From Chloroflexota bacterium (GTDB lineage Bacteria > Chloroflexota > Anaerolineae > UBA4142): DNA of 37,062 nt. This document shows positions 14,859-23,375 of this stretch, in pieces. The notes below the pieces were generated by a model that saw only the letters and a program-made list of their open reading frames with translations, was not told the DNA's origin and searched no databases. The stretch spans positions 1-37,062 of the forward strand of contig JACRBM010000084.1 in assembly GCA_016219275.1 (NCBI GenBank). The letters run 5' to 3'. The position numbers were made by a program, and so were the translations under genes. Position 1 is the first letter of the stretch. Each line of letters starts with the position of its first letter.

Positions 14859-14975
14859 ATGAAAGAAGAACATCCCAAAGGGACATTGACGATCATGCTG
14901 ATCTTTGCGCTCTCGATCGTCGTGTTGTGGTCTTGGGTCTTTTTGACTCTGATGGAAAGGGGAATGACGCGATGA
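14859..14975 (+). CDS. Cytochrome c oxidase subunit IIa (ba3 type), 38 residues
   Basis: A 38-residue single-helix protein. The start (MKEEHPKGTLTI) and the helix that follows closely resemble the small subunit IIa of Thermus ba3 oxidase, which begins with an acidic/Lys segment, PKGAL, one helix and ends in a short ARG-type tail; here the end is ERGMTR. It packs beside subunits I and II and replaces the second helix missing from subunit II. AGGAGGA lies 5-8 bases before the ATG, and the gene overlaps subunit II by 4 bases (ATGA), as in other ba3 operons. Confidence 0.88.
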   Translation: MKEEHPKGTLTIMLIFALSIVVLWSWVFLTLMERGMTR

Positions 14976-15454
14976 TTCACGTTGACACTTACGAACGCTA
15001 TTGGATCATGCTGACGGCTGTGGTGTTGATCGTCTTTACCGCGGCGGTGGGCATCTCCGGTTTTATGATGGGCGTCCAAGTGCCGGTGCCCGAGGCGCTG
15101 GTCAACCCGAATACGGTCGCCACGGATCCCACGAGCCGATTTGCCAATCCTGGGTTGCGCCAACTCGCGCCGAATCGCTATGAGGCGTACATTCGCGCGG
15201 GGTCGAGTCCGTGGAAATTCGTGCCGGACAAACTCGAAGTACCCGTCGGCTCGACCGTGACGTTCTACGTGACGAGCGTGGACGTTCAACACGGCTTTAA
15301 ACTGGAAGGCACGAACATCAACGTGCAGATTTTGCCCGGGCAAGTGAGCAAGATGACCGCGACATTCAAGACTCCCGGCAAGTACCCGTTCATCTGCACC
15401 GAGTACTGCGGCGTCGGTCACCAAAACATGTTCGGCGAACTGACCGTGAAATAA
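14972..15454 (+). CDS. ba3-type cytochrome c oxidase subunit II
   Basis: A 160-residue protein with one membrane helix (about 12-33) and a cupredoxin domain outside the membrane. The complete CuA site is present: His107 (DVQHGF), Cys142, Glu144, Cys146, His150 and Met153 in CTEYCGVGHQNM. Length and single helix are those of ba3 (B-family) subunit II, not of the two-helix A-family. It receives electrons from a c-type cytochrome, probably one of those encoded downstream (17194 or 22165). The true start is the ATG in the ATGA overlap with subunit IIa. Confidence 0.95.
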   Translation: MIHVDTYERYWIMLTAVVLIVFTAAVGISGFMMGVQVPVPEALVNPNTVATDPTSRFANPGLRQLAPNRYEAYIRAGSSPWKFVPDKLEVPVGSTVTFYVTSVDVQHGFKLEGTNINVQILPGQVSKMTATFKTPGKYPFICTEYCGVGHQNMFGELTVK

Positions 15455-15481
15455 CGCGTCGTCATGTCCAAAGGAGGAGAA

Positions 15482-17119
15482 ATGATTTTAGGGGCTGAAC
15501 GAAAAATTGCCAGTTGGCATATGTTGGTTGCAATCGTGGCGTTGTCCATCGGCACGCTCTTTGGTCCGCTCCAGGCATTGGAGCACATGGGCATCAATCT
15601 CTATCCCGCGTTGCAAAGCGTCGGTCTGCAATCGTATTATCAAGGTCTGACCTTGCACGGCGTTTTGAACGCGTTGGTGTGGACGACGTTTTTCATCACC
15701 GGTTTTTTCACCTTGACCGTGACCTACACGCTCAAGAAAGCACTGGTCTATCCCATGCTGAGTTGGGCGGCGTTCATCGTGATGGTCGTCGGCTTGGTGA
15801 TGGCGGCGATTCCACTCTTGCTCAACATGGCGTCGGTGCTGTACACCTTGTACCCGCCAATGCAAGCGCCGTGGTTCTATTATCTTGGTTTGACGCTCGT
15901 CGTCGTCGGTAGTTGGATGAGCGGTTGGAGTTTGCTGCTGACCTGGGCGGCGTGGCGCAAAGAGAACAAGGGCGCGACGACGCCGTTCATCGCGCTAGGG
16001 TCGCTCATCACCGTCGTGTTGTGGCAAATCTGCACGCTCGGCATCGCGGCGGAAATCTTGGTGATGCTGTTGCCCTGGTCGCTTGGATTGTTGCCGGGCG
16101 TGGACGCGCAACTTGCGCGCACGTTGTTCTGGTTCACGGGTCATCCGCTGGTTTATTTCTGGTTGTTGCCGGCGTACGTGTCGTGGTACGGCATGTTGCC
16201 CAAGCAAGCCGGCGGCAAGTTGTTCAGTGAACCGCTCGCGCGTCTTGCGTTCTGGTTGTTCCTCTTGCTTTCAACGCCGCTCGGTTTCCACCATCAATAT
16301 GTGGACCCCGGCATCTCGGAAGGTTGGAAGTACTTGCACGCGATCCTGACCTTCTCCGTGTTCTTCCCCAGCATGTTGACCGCGTTCACGGTCACGGCGT
16401 CGCTCGAAACGGCGGGGCGTGCGCGCGGCGCGAAAGGTTTGCTCGATTGGATCTTGAAACTGCCGTGGAACGAACCATCGTTTACCGCGCAAGCCGTCGC
16501 GATGATCATCTTTGCATTCGGCGGCATCGGCGGCATCATCAACGCGTCGTACAACGTCAACCTCGTCATTCACAACACAGCGTGGGTGCCAGGTCACTTG
16601 CACCTGACCGTTGGCACGGGCGTGACGCTCACGTTCATCGGCATCTTGTACTGGCTCTTGCCGCACCTGACCGGCAAAGCGTTATGGGGCACGGGCTGGG
16701 CACGCGCGCAATCGTGGTTGTGGCTTGTTGGAATGGGACTCATGTCGAACGGCTTGCACCGCCTCGGTTTGCTAGGCGCGCCGCGCCGCACGATGCTCGG
16801 CGTTGCGACGGACAATTATGGCACGCCCGATTGGTTGTTCCCGCGTTTGGAAACCGGTATCGGTGGTACGATCCTGCTCGTTTCGTTCATCTGCTTCTTG
16901 GTCGTCGTCGTCAAGACGATGATGAACAAAGAAACTGCCAAGGTCGAGATGCCGATTGCCGAAGCGTTGCAACCAGAAGGTATTCCCGCGTGGCTCAACA
17001 ATTGGCAACCCTGGCTCGTCGGCACGGTCGTGTTGATCGTCATCGCGTACGGTCCGGTCCTCGTGTCGCTGATTAGTCAAGTGCAGTTGGTCTCGCCCGG
17101 TTTTAATGTTTGGAAGTAA
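15482..17119 (+). CDS. ba3-type (B-family) cytochrome c oxidase subunit I
   Basis: A 545-residue protein with about 13 membrane helices, the catalytic subunit reducing oxygen to water and pumping protons. Heme b is held by His59 ([10 protein letters not shown]) and His374. The CuB site is His221 (GHPLVYFW) with the cross-linked Tyr225, and His270 and His271 (FHHQY). His372 in [11 protein letters not shown] is the heme a3 ligand. The HPLVY motif without the Glu of A-family enzymes and the YFWLLPAY block place it in the B (ba3) family, which uses a K-type proton channel and has high oxygen affinity. AAGGAGGA precedes the ATG. No subunit III is encoded, as is normal for this family. Confidence 0.96.
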   Translation: MILGAERKIASWHMLVAIVALSIGTLFGPLQALEHMGINLYPALQSVGLQSYYQGLTLHGVLNALVWTTFFITGFFTLTVTYTLKKALVYPMLSWAAFIVMVVGLVMAAIPLLLNMASVLYTLYPPMQAPWFYYLGLTLVVVGSWMSGWSLLLTWAAWRKENKGATTPFIALGSLITVVLWQICTLGIAAEILVMLLPWSLGLLPGVDAQLARTLFWFTGHPLVYFWLLPAYVSWYGMLPKQAGGKLFSEPLARLAFWLFLLLSTPLGFHHQYVDPGISEGWKYLHAILTFSVFFPSMLTAFTVTASLETAGRARGAKGLLDWILKLPWNEPSFTAQAVAMIIFAFGGIGGIINASYNVNLVIHNTAWVPGHLHLTVGTGVTLTFIGILYWLLPHLTGKALWGTGWARAQSWLWLVGMGLMSNGLHRLGLLGAPRRTMLGVATDNYGTPDWLFPRLETGIGGTILLVSFICFLVVVVKTMMNKETAKVEMPIAEALQPEGIPAWLNNWQPWLVGTVVLIVIAYGPVLVSLISQVQLVSPGFNVWK

Positions 17120-17124
17120 TCGCG

Positions 17125-17170
17125 TATAATGGTTGCGTAACGCGCGAGGCATGTCGGCGCGTTACGCAAC
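17125..17170 (+). repeat. Hairpin between oxidase subunit I and cytochrome c genes
   Basis: GTTGCGTAACGCGC (17132-17145) and its exact complement (17157-17170) form a 14-bp stem with an 11-base loop. A TATAAT (17125-17130) stands directly in front, without a good -35, so a weak promoter is possible. No T-run follows, so termination is unlikely; RNA processing or attenuation between the two operon parts is possible. Confidence 0.6.
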
Positions 17171-17193
17171 TTTAGTTCAAGAGGAGAAGCAGA

Positions 17194-17607
17194 ATGCGTA
17201 AATTAGTTTTACTGATTGCGTTGCTCGCGATCACCGCGTTGGTGTTGTCCGCGTGCGGCGGCGGCGGTGGTGGCGCGGCGGGCGCGGGCGATGCGGCGCG
17301 CGGCAAAGCGCTCTACAACAAGAGCACCATCGGCACCAAGTCTGCGGAAGGATGCGTCGCGTGCCACAAGTACGACGAAAAAGAAGGCAAGGCGGAAAAG
17401 GCGCCGTACACCAAGGGCACTGGCGCGCGCGCGGCAACGCGCGTCGCGGGCATGAGCGCGGAGGAATACATCAAGGAATCCATCACCAAGCCCGATGCGT
17501 ACGTCGTCGAAGGTTTCAACAAGGGCGACATGTACCAGAAATTCAGCGCGGAACTTTCGGCGCAAGAGATGGCGGATTTGATCGCGTATCTGTTGAGCGA
17601 AAAGTAA
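17194..17607 (+). CDS. Monoheme cytochrome c lipoprotein
   Basis: A 137-residue protein with a lipoprotein signal (LSAC, Cys21), a Gly-rich spacer and one class-I-like heme domain: Cys54-x2-Cys57-His58 (CVACH) with Met113 (KGDMYQKF) as likely distal ligand. The C-terminal helix SAQEMADLIAYLLSEK is the usual c-type ending. Tethered to the outer membrane face, it is well placed to carry electrons between the Rieske/cytochrome b proteins and the CuA site of the ba3 oxidase. AGAGGAGAAG precedes the ATG. An insertion of charged residues after the CxxCH (DEKEGKAEKA) lengthens the loop before the methionine. Confidence 0.93.
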   Translation: MRKLVLLIALLAITALVLSACGGGGGGAAGAGDAARGKALYNKSTIGTKSAEGCVACHKYDEKEGKAEKAPYTKGTGARAATRVAGMSAEEYIKESITKPDAYVVEGFNKGDMYQKFSAELSAQEMADLIAYLLSEK

Positions 17608-17619
17608 AACCGTATTGCG

Positions 17620-17659
17620 TAGTGCGTATGGCGTAACGCGCGTTACGCCATACGCACTA
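17620..17659. repeat. 40-bp perfect palindrome
   Basis: The sequence from 17620 to 17659 equals its own reverse complement (core GGCGTAACGCGCGTTACGCC). It is in the 76-base gap between the cytochrome c and flavoprotein genes. It could form a cruciform or a very stable RNA hairpin. Confidence 0.9.
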
Positions 17660-17683
17660 TGCACTGCTTGATTGGAAGAGATA

Positions 17684-19708
17684 ATGGCTGACGCAAAATA
17701 CAACGTCACCGTTCCAACGATAGAGCACTGGCGCGCGATGGTGAAATGCCAAGCCGCGTGCCCGGTGCTGACCGACGCGCGCGCGTATGTGACCGCGGTC
17801 GCGCGCGGCGAACTTGAACTGGGTTATGCGATCGCGCACGAACCGAACCCACTTTCGACAGTGTGCGGACGCATTTGCGGCGCGCCGTGCGAAAAAGCGT
17901 GTCGGCGCGGCGCGGTCGGTCCCGATATGGAACCGGTCGCGATTCGTCCGCTCAAGCGCGTCCTCACCGAGCGGTACGGACCCGAAGCGGTTCAACAATT
18001 GCCCGGCAAGGGCGACAAGACGAGCCGCATTATCCCCCTCGAGGCGATTGGCGTAGGCACGCCGCAAGCCGCGGCGCGTAAAGAAAAAACGTTTCCGGGA
18101 ACGGGTCTCGATCAGGTGCATTCCCCGGCGCGCTGGTCGCGCGATTCGTTGCGCGCGCTCGCCGCGACGCCGGGACGCAAACGCGGCAAGGTCGCGATCA
18201 TCGGCGCGGGTCCGTCGTCGCTCGCGGCGGCGAACGATCTCGCGTTGCTCGGACACCACGTCACGATTTATGAAGCCGGTCCGAAGACCGGCGGCATGAT
18301 GCGATATGGCGTGCCGATCTATCGCATTGACCAACAAGCGATGGACCTCGAAGTGCAATCCATCCTCGACTTGGGTGTGACGATTCATTTCAACACGCGC
18401 GTCGGGCAAGATATTTCGCTCGCGGACATTCGCAAGCAACACGACGCGGTGTACCTGGGTCTCGGTTTGATGCAGGGACGCCGGCTTAACATCGAAGGTT
18501 CAGACCTCGACGGCGTGATTACCGCCGTGGATTTGTTGCTCAATTACAACCTGGGTTACAAGGTCACGCTCGGCAAGCGGGTGATTGTCGTCGGCGGCGG
18601 CGATGTCGCGATGGATGCCGCGCGCACCGCGTTGCGGCTGGGGCAAACGACCGCGCAACAGCAAGCTGACCTGGGGCAGACCGAAGCGCGTTCCGAAGAA
18701 GAAGAGGAAGGCGTCAAGACCGCGCTCGATGTCGCGCGCACCGCGTTGCGGCTCGGCGTCGCGGACGTGAAAATGATTTCGCTCGAATCCTGGGACGAGT
18801 TGCCCGCCTCGCGCTTTGAAATCGAGGAGGCGCTCGAAGAAGGCATCCAACTCAATCCGCGATTCGGTCCGAATAAAATTCTCGGCAAAGACGGCAAGGT
18901 CGTCGGGTTGGAAACAATCGAGGTTGCGTCGGTGTTCGACGAGAATCGCCGGTTCAACCCCAAGTTCAAACCGGGCACCGAGAAAACCTGGGAATGCGAT
19001 ACGGTCATTCTCGCGATTGGTCAATCTGCGGACCTCACTGCGCTCGGCGGCGCGGACGATGTCAAGATGTCGCCGCGCGGTCTGGTCGAGATCAACCCGG
19101 CGACCGGGCAAACTTCGGCGCAGGATGTGTTCGCCGGCGGCGATGTGGCGTACGGTCCGCGTCTCATCATTCACGCCGTGCGCGATGGACACCTCGGCGC
19201 GCTCGGCATCGAAGAACATATCCAGGGTCGCGCGCTCACGACGACCGTCGAAACCGAGTGGCAGGAGTTGCCGAATCACGCGATGCCTGCCGATTGGACG
19301 AAACGCGAACGCACGAAAATTCCGGGCTTGCCGGTGGATCGTCGCACCGGTCTCACGGTCATCGAGCTGGGTTACTCGGAGCAGCAAGCCGCGGATCAAG
19401 GTCTGCGTTGTCTTGAATGCAGTGTCAATACGATCTTTGACGGAACAAAATGTATTTTGTGCAACGGGTGCGTGGACGTGTGCCCGTGGGATTGTCTCAA
19501 GATTGTGCGGCTCGATCAGATTCAAGGCGATGCGACGCTGACCCAGGTCATCGAGACGCACGCGGCGAACGCGCCCGAAGGCAAGGTCGCGGTGATGCTC
19601 AAGGACGACACGAATTGCACGCGCTGCGCGCTCTGCGCCGAACGCTGTCCGACCGATGCGATTACGATGGAAGCGTTTCGGTTTAAGGAAGTTCTCAGTT
19701 ATCAGTAA
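17684..19708 (+). CDS. GltD-like FAD/NAD(P) oxidoreductase with N- and C-terminal iron-sulfur clusters
   Basis: A 674-residue soluble protein. Residues 20-75 hold the cysteine set of GltD-like proteins (Cys22, 26, 61, 65, 69, 73; two 4Fe-4S clusters). Residues 168-200 form the FAD dinucleotide fold ([20 protein letters not shown]), 299-320 the NAD(P) fold ([17 protein letters not shown]), and 480-490 ([12 protein letters not shown]) the second FAD-contact block. The C-terminus adds a 2[4Fe-4S] ferredoxin (Cys590/593/596/600 and 645/648/651/655). This architecture moves electrons between NAD(P)H and iron-sulfur partners. Its position before Rieske/cytochrome b genes suggests it docks to that complex. 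Residues 311-320 and 349-358 are near-identical (ARTALRLG), an internal duplication. The last residues (SYQ) and stop lie in repeat DNA. ATG 17684 has GGAAGAG upstream. Confidence 0.9.
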   Translation: MADAKYNVTVPTIEHWRAMVKCQAACPVLTDARAYVTAVARGELELGYAIAHEPNPLSTVCGRICGAPCEKACRRGAVGPDMEPVAIRPLKRVLTERYGPEAVQQLPGKGDKTSRIIPLEAIGVGTPQAAARKEKTFPGTGLDQVHSPARWSRDSLRALAATPGRKRGKVAIIGAGPSSLAAANDLALLGHHVTIYEAGPKTGGMMRYGVPIYRIDQQAMDLEVQSILDLGVTIHFNTRVGQDISLADIRKQHDAVYLGLGLMQGRRLNIEGSDLDGVITAVDLLLNYNLGYKVTLGKRVIVVGGGDVAMDAARTALRLGQTTAQQQADLGQTEARSEEEEEGVKTALDVARTALRLGVADVKMISLESWDELPASRFEIEEALEEGIQLNPRFGPNKILGKDGKVVGLETIEVASVFDENRRFNPKFKPGTEKTWECDTVILAIGQSADLTALGGADDVKMSPRGLVEINPATGQTSAQDVFAGGDVAYGPRLIIHAVRDGHLGALGIEEHIQGRALTTTVETEWQELPNHAMPADWTKRERTKIPGLPVDRRTGLTVIELGYSEQQAADQGLRCLECSVNTIFDGTKCILCNGCVDVCPWDCLKIVRLDQIQGDATLTQVIETHAANAPEGKVAVMLKDDTNCTRCALCAERCPTDAITMEAFRFKEVLSYQ

Positions 19709-19760
19709 CCAGTATACAGTGAACAGTAGACTGTTTACTGTTTACTGTTCACTGTTCACT
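19695..19760. repeat. CAGT-rich hairpin repeat
   Basis: AGTGAACAGTA (19718-19728) and TACTGTTCACT (19743-19753) are inverted arms within a run of CAGTTA/CAGTGA/ACTGTT units. The upstream end of the run encodes the last residues and the TAA (19706-19708) of the flavoprotein. Confidence 0.8.
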
Positions 19761-19781
19761 ACTGACACAGGAGTAGCATTC

Positions 19782-20504
19782 ATGGCTTCATTTGTAGATT
19801 TTGTAACTCGCTCGCGCGTCTGGCGGTCATTCTTTCGCCACGGCTTGCCCGACAATCCACTTGACCGTTCGCTGGTGATGACGACGAATCTCTTTTTCCA
19901 TTTGCATCCGGTCAAGGTGAATCTCAAGAGTCTCAGAGCGACCTATTCGCTGGGGCTGGGAATTATCACGACAGTTTTGTTTCTGACCTTGGCGTTGACT
20001 GGCATCTTGTTGATGTTCTACTATGTGCCTTCGGTCGAGCGCGCGTACGTGGATATTGTGGAACTCCAAACCGGCGTGCCGTTCGGACAGATGCTCCGCA
20101 ACTTGCATCGCTGGGGCGCGCACCTGATGGTGCTCGCGGCAGTGCTGCACATGGCGCGCGTGTTTTACACCGGCGCGTACAAACCACCGCGCGAATTCAA
20201 CTGGGTCGTCGGCGTTGTGCTGCTCATCCTCACGCTCGGTGCGAGTTTCACCGGCTATCTCTTGCCCTGGGATCAACTTTCGTTCTGGGCGATCACGGTC
20301 GGCACGAGCATCGCCGCGTACGAACCGGTCATGGGTTCGACCGTCAAACGCATTTTGCTCGGCGGTCCCGAAGTGGGGCAAGAAGCGTTGACGCGTTTTT
20401 ACGCGTTGCACATTATGGTGATTCCCGCGCTATTGTTCTTGCTCATCTCACTGCACATCTGGCGCGTGCGGAAAGATGGCGGCTTGGCGGCGAACGAGCA
20501 ATAG
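19782..20504 (+). CDS. Cytochrome b6-type subunit of a Rieske/cytochrome b complex
   Basis: A 240-residue membrane protein with four core helices carrying two b hemes. Heme ligands are His109 and His123 on the second helix ([20 protein letters not shown]) and His210 and His225 on the fourth ([20 protein letters not shown]); 14 residues between the second pair is the b6f-type spacing. [13 protein letters not shown] is the quinone-site loop. The N-terminal FFHLHPVKV stretch is common in split cytochrome b of Chloroflexota and related phyla. With subunit IV (20607) and the Rieske protein (21513) it would oxidise menaquinol. AGGAG precedes the ATG. The stop codon is part of the following repeat. 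Confidence 0.94.
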   Translation: MASFVDFVTRSRVWRSFFRHGLPDNPLDRSLVMTTNLFFHLHPVKVNLKSLRATYSLGLGIITTVLFLTLALTGILLMFYYVPSVERAYVDIVELQTGVPFGQMLRNLHRWGAHLMVLAAVLHMARVFYTGAYKPPREFNWVVGVVLLILTLGASFTGYLLPWDQLSFWAITVGTSIAAYEPVMGSTVKRILLGGPEVGQEALTRFYALHIMVIPALLFLLISLHIWRVRKDGGLAANEQ

Positions 20505-20592
20505 TGCGATAGTTGGATAGTACGATAGTGCGATAGTTACTCCTCTTACTGAAGACTATCGCACCAACGCACTAACGCACTATTGCACCAGT
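20502..20592. repeat. GTGCGATAGT hairpin repeat
   Basis: Several copies of a GTGCGATAGT-like unit (20504-20538) face inverted ACTATCGCAC-like units (20555-20588); the best pair is 20528-20537 with 20555-20564. The first TAG is the stop codon of the cytochrome b6 gene. Confidence 0.75.
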
Positions 20593-20606
20593 AAACGGAG
20601 ATAGCA

Positions 20607-21380
20607 ATGTCAGATACACAACTTGAACCTTTTGCAAAAGTCGGCACGAAAACCTACAGTCTCGTCGAAGTCGTGCGCGGCGCGCCGACGACGATGGCAG
20701 ACAAGGGTCCCGACAATACCTTGTTCGCGTTTCCCATCGTCGCGATTTTAGAAACGTTGATCTTGTTAGGCGTCAGCGTCGTGTTGATGGCGATTTCGCT
20801 GTTCAAAAACGCGCCGCTCGAAGAATTGGCAAACCCGCTCGTCACGACCGACCCGGCGAAAGCGCCGTGGTATTTTATGGGTTTACAAGAATTGCTCGAG
20901 CACATGCACCCCACCGTTGCCGGCGTGCTCATCCCGACCATCGCCGTGCTGTTCTTGATCGCGATTCCGTACCTCGACAATCAACGCGCCGGCGCGGGGA
21001 CATGGTTCGGGGATGCTCGTGCAAAACGCATCGTGCTGTTCACCGCGCTTTACGCGCTCGTGATCATGCCGATCTATGTCCTGGTGGATAACGCGTTTCC
21101 GTTGCGCGAATTGTTGCGCGACGCGCTGCCGGCAGAGGTCGCGCAAGCGATTCTGCCGTTTCTGATCATGTTCGTGCTCTCAGCGATCCCGGCGGTCGTC
21201 GTGTGGCGGACTCAACGCGGCGGCGGCGACGCGCGCGAGTTGTTGCTCGCGTTATTTACGATGCTCTTTATCACGGCGGTCGTGTTGACGATTACCGGCT
21301 TTTTGTTCCGCGGACCTGGCTTCAAGTTGTACCTGCCGTGGGATATGCCGGGCGGTTACGATCCGCTGAACAATTTCTGA
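20607..21380 (+). CDS. Cytochrome b subunit IV-like protein
   Basis: A 257-residue membrane protein corresponding to the C-terminal half of cytochrome b. After a soluble N-terminus (1-40) come a helix (about 41-65) and PLVTTDPAKAPWYFMGLQEL, the counterpart of the PEWY quinol-oxidation motif (here APWY), then LLEHMHPTVAGVLIP and three or four further helices. It is longer than plant-type subunit IV (about 160 residues), having extra C-terminal helices, as usual for split cytochrome b in several bacterial phyla. GGAG precedes the ATG. It works with the b6 protein at 19782 and the Rieske protein at 21513. Confidence 0.88.
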   Translation: MSDTQLEPFAKVGTKTYSLVEVVRGAPTTMADKGPDNTLFAFPIVAILETLILLGVSVVLMAISLFKNAPLEELANPLVTTDPAKAPWYFMGLQELLEHMHPTVAGVLIPTIAVLFLIAIPYLDNQRAGAGTWFGDARAKRIVLFTALYALVIMPIYVLVDNAFPLRELLRDALPAEVAQAILPFLIMFVLSAIPAVVVWRTQRGGGDARELLLALFTMLFITAVVLTITGFLFRGPGFKLYLPWDMPGGYDPLNNF

Positions 21381-21389
21381 GAGCAGAAT

Positions 21390-21422
21390 AGAATCCAGGT
21401 TTCTCGAAGAAACCTGGATTCT
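21390..21422. repeat. 15-bp hairpin repeat, CCAGGTTTCT family, copy 1
   Basis: AGAATCCAGGTTTCT (21390-21404), loop CGA, and the exact complement (21408-21422). The core is shared with the hairpin at 28802-28830. It has no T-run, so it is not an obvious terminator. Confidence 0.85.
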
Positions 21423-21512
21423 GGCGAAGGTATTTGGGGTAAACAAGGAAACAACCAAACTCGTCTCTCTGTCTGCACGTTTCCTAGTCTATTTAATGAG
21501 GGGATACCCACG

Positions 21513-22010
21513 ATGACTGTGAATGTGACACATCCGAAAAAATCTGGGATCAATCGTCGTCAATTCTTAGGAATTGCCTGGGCTGGTTCGCTCGCGTTGT
21601 TGGGCGGGCAAATGATCGCCGCGCTGCTCCGTTTCGTGCAACCAGTGAGCACGAGTGGTTTTGGCGGCGTCGTGCGCGCGGGCAAGGTTGCCGAGTTCGC
21701 ACCCGGCAGTGTCAATCTGATCAAAGCCGGGCGCTTTTTCCTGTATCGTTTGGAGAACGCAAGTTTCCTCGCGATGTGGCAAAAATGCACGCACCTGGGT
21801 TGCAGTGTGCCCTGGATTGAGGACGAAAAACAATTTCATTGCCCGTGTCATGGGTCCATCTTTGACAAGACCGGGCAAGTGACCGGTGGTCCCGCGCCGC
21901 GTCCGCTCGATATTTTTCCGGTGACGATCAAGGACGGCGAAGTGTATGTGGATACCGGCAACCCAGTCCAGCGCGCCAAGTTTGACCCGAGTCAGACGAC
22001 GAAAGCGTGA
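21513..22010 (+). CDS. Rieske 2Fe-2S protein
   Basis: A 165-residue protein. The N-terminus has a twin-arginine motif (NRRQFLG, residues 14-20) before a hydrophobic anchor (21-41), as expected for Tat export of a folded iron-sulfur protein. The cluster is bound by Cys92 and His94 (CTHLGC) and Cys110 and His113 (CPCHGS), with Cys97 and Cys112 as the stabilising disulfide, so this is a high-potential bc/b6f-type Rieske. GGPAPRPLDIFPV is the conserved Pro loop. It takes one quinol electron and hands it to a c-type cytochrome. It is preceded by the two cytochrome b halves and followed by a triheme cytochrome c. Confidence 0.96.
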   Translation: MTVNVTHPKKSGINRRQFLGIAWAGSLALLGGQMIAALLRFVQPVSTSGFGGVVRAGKVAEFAPGSVNLIKAGRFFLYRLENASFLAMWQKCTHLGCSVPWIEDEKQFHCPCHGSIFDKTGQVTGGPAPRPLDIFPVTIKDGEVYVDTGNPVQRAKFDPSQTTKA

Positions 22011-22017
22011 ACGAACG

Positions 22018-22141
22018 TGTCATTGCGAGCCGCGTAGCGGCGAAGCAACCCTCAACCCCATCCTAGCCCTCCCCTTCGTAAGGGGAGGGTTGGGAGGGGG
22101 TAGATTGCTTCGTCAGCAAAAACCGCCTCCTCGCAATGACA
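22018..22141. mobile_element. MITE-like repeat with a second repeat nested inside
   Basis: TGTCATTGCGAG (22018-22029) and CTCGCAATGACA (22130-22141) are 12-bp terminal inverted repeats. Inside is an unrelated C/G-rich palindromic unit with CCCTCCCCTT (22067-22076) and AAGGGGAGGG (22080-22089). The outer type, with its CGAAGCAA continuation, is related to the GCGAAGCGA repeat at the end of the dinB gene. Confidence 0.75.
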
Positions 22142-22164
22142 GTGGCTGAACAAGGACATCAACT

Positions 22165-23295
22165 ATGCAAAATGAAAATTACGAACGATACATGTGGATT
22201 GGCTTGGGGCTAACAGTCTTGCTCATCATCGCGCTGGGATTCGCGTGGTTGACCGAGCCAGACCGGATTGCCGCCGCCGGCAAAGCGTTGAACAAGATCA
22301 GTTTGACGCGCGGACGCGAATTGTACGTGGACAACTGCACGTCGTGCCACGGCACGCGCGGCGAAGGCGGGGTTGGTCCCGCGCTCAACAACAAAGCGCT
22401 GTTAGCGAACGCGTCCGACGAAGTGCTCGTCGAAACGATTCGCGCCGGGCGTCCGAACACGACGATGCCCGCGTGGGCGCAAGCGAACGGTGGTCCGTTC
22501 ACCGACGAAGACGTTCGTTACGTCGTCTCGTTTCTGCGCGCCTGGGAACCCAACGCGCCAGTGATTGCGACCGATTTCAAACCGAGCGCCTCGCGCGGTG
22601 CGACCTTGTTCGCGAGCACCTGCTCGCTCTGTCATGGCGAAGAAGGCAAAGGCGCGACCGCGCTCGCGTTGAACAACTCCACGCGTCTCAAGAGTCTTAA
22701 CGACACCTGGTATCGCCAGACGATTGCGAATGGTCGCCCGGCGAAAGGGATGCCGACCTGGGGCACTGTGCTCTCGCCCAATCAAATCGAAGACCTCGTC
22801 GCGTTGTTCGGCGCATGGCGCACCGGCGAACGCGTATTGCCTGACACGACCGTCGCCGATTTGCTTGAATCGGCGTTGTACTCGCTCGATCAGCGCGACG
22901 CGCCGGATGCGCTCTTTTATTTGAAACGCGCCAAGTCGGGAGCGTTCGGTCCGGCGCTCGCCAAATTCGATCCGCTCATCGCGCTCATCGAAAAAAATCC
23001 GGATCAGGCGCTCAAAGACTTGAAGACACTACGCGACGAGTGGCCCATCGGCAACGCGACCAAAGGCAAAAAAGTGTACAACGACGCGTGCGCCGGGTGT
23101 CACGGTTCGGAGGGACAAGGCGGCGTGGGACGCAAACTCAAGCCGAACGAGTTCATGCAAAAAAGCACGAACGCCGAAGTGCTGATGCTTGCGTTGAACG
23201 GACGCCAAGGCACGGCGATGCGGAGTTTTGAAGGCAAACTGACCGAGGAACAGCTGGCGGACGCCATCGCGTTCTTGCGGACTTGGCAAAAATAA
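22165..23295 (+). CDS. Membrane-anchored triheme cytochrome c
   Basis: A 376-residue protein with one N-terminal helix (about 10-29) and three heme domains: Cys58-x2-Cys61-His62 (CTSCH), Cys153-x2-Cys156-His157 (CSLCH) and Cys309-x2-Cys312-His313 (CAGCH). The likely Met ligands are Met101 (TTMPAW), Met196 (KGMPTW) and the Met in TAMRSFE. A helical insert (about 225-295) separates the second and third domains. Its place after the Rieske gene suggests it acts as the cytochrome c1 equivalent, collecting electrons and passing them to the mobile cytochrome c or the CuA subunit. Confidence 0.92.
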   Translation: MQNENYERYMWIGLGLTVLLIIALGFAWLTEPDRIAAAGKALNKISLTRGRELYVDNCTSCHGTRGEGGVGPALNNKALLANASDEVLVETIRAGRPNTTMPAWAQANGGPFTDEDVRYVVSFLRAWEPNAPVIATDFKPSASRGATLFASTCSLCHGEEGKGATALALNNSTRLKSLNDTWYRQTIANGRPAKGMPTWGTVLSPNQIEDLVALFGAWRTGERVLPDTTVADLLESALYSLDQRDAPDALFYLKRAKSGAFGPALAKFDPLIALIEKNPDQALKDLKTLRDEWPIGNATKGKKVYNDACAGCHGSEGQGGVGRKLKPNEFMQKSTNAEVLMLALNGRQGTAMRSFEGKLTEEQLADAIAFLRTWQK

Positions 23296-23318
23296 TTTTC
23301 GGATCGTCGGTGTGAAAA

Positions 23319-23358
23319 CGTGTAGAGACGTTCGCAAAGCGTGCAACGTCTCTACACG
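23319..23358. repeat. 14-bp hairpin repeat
   Basis: CGTGTAGAGACGTT (23319-23332) and AACGTCTCTACACG (23345-23358), a perfect stem with a 12-base loop, in the 80-base gap before the cytochrome b fusion gene. Confidence 0.85.
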
Positions 23359-23375
23359 CGTTTAACGAGGATATT

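Noticed and set aside
18500-19561. Minus-strand frame of 353 codons opposite the flavoprotein
   Set aside because: Antisense shadow; the plus strand has all FAD, NAD(P) and iron-sulfur motifs.
19709-19781. Terminator after the flavoprotein gene
   Set aside because: The hairpin has no T-run on the plus strand and is made of dispersed CAGT-type repeat units.
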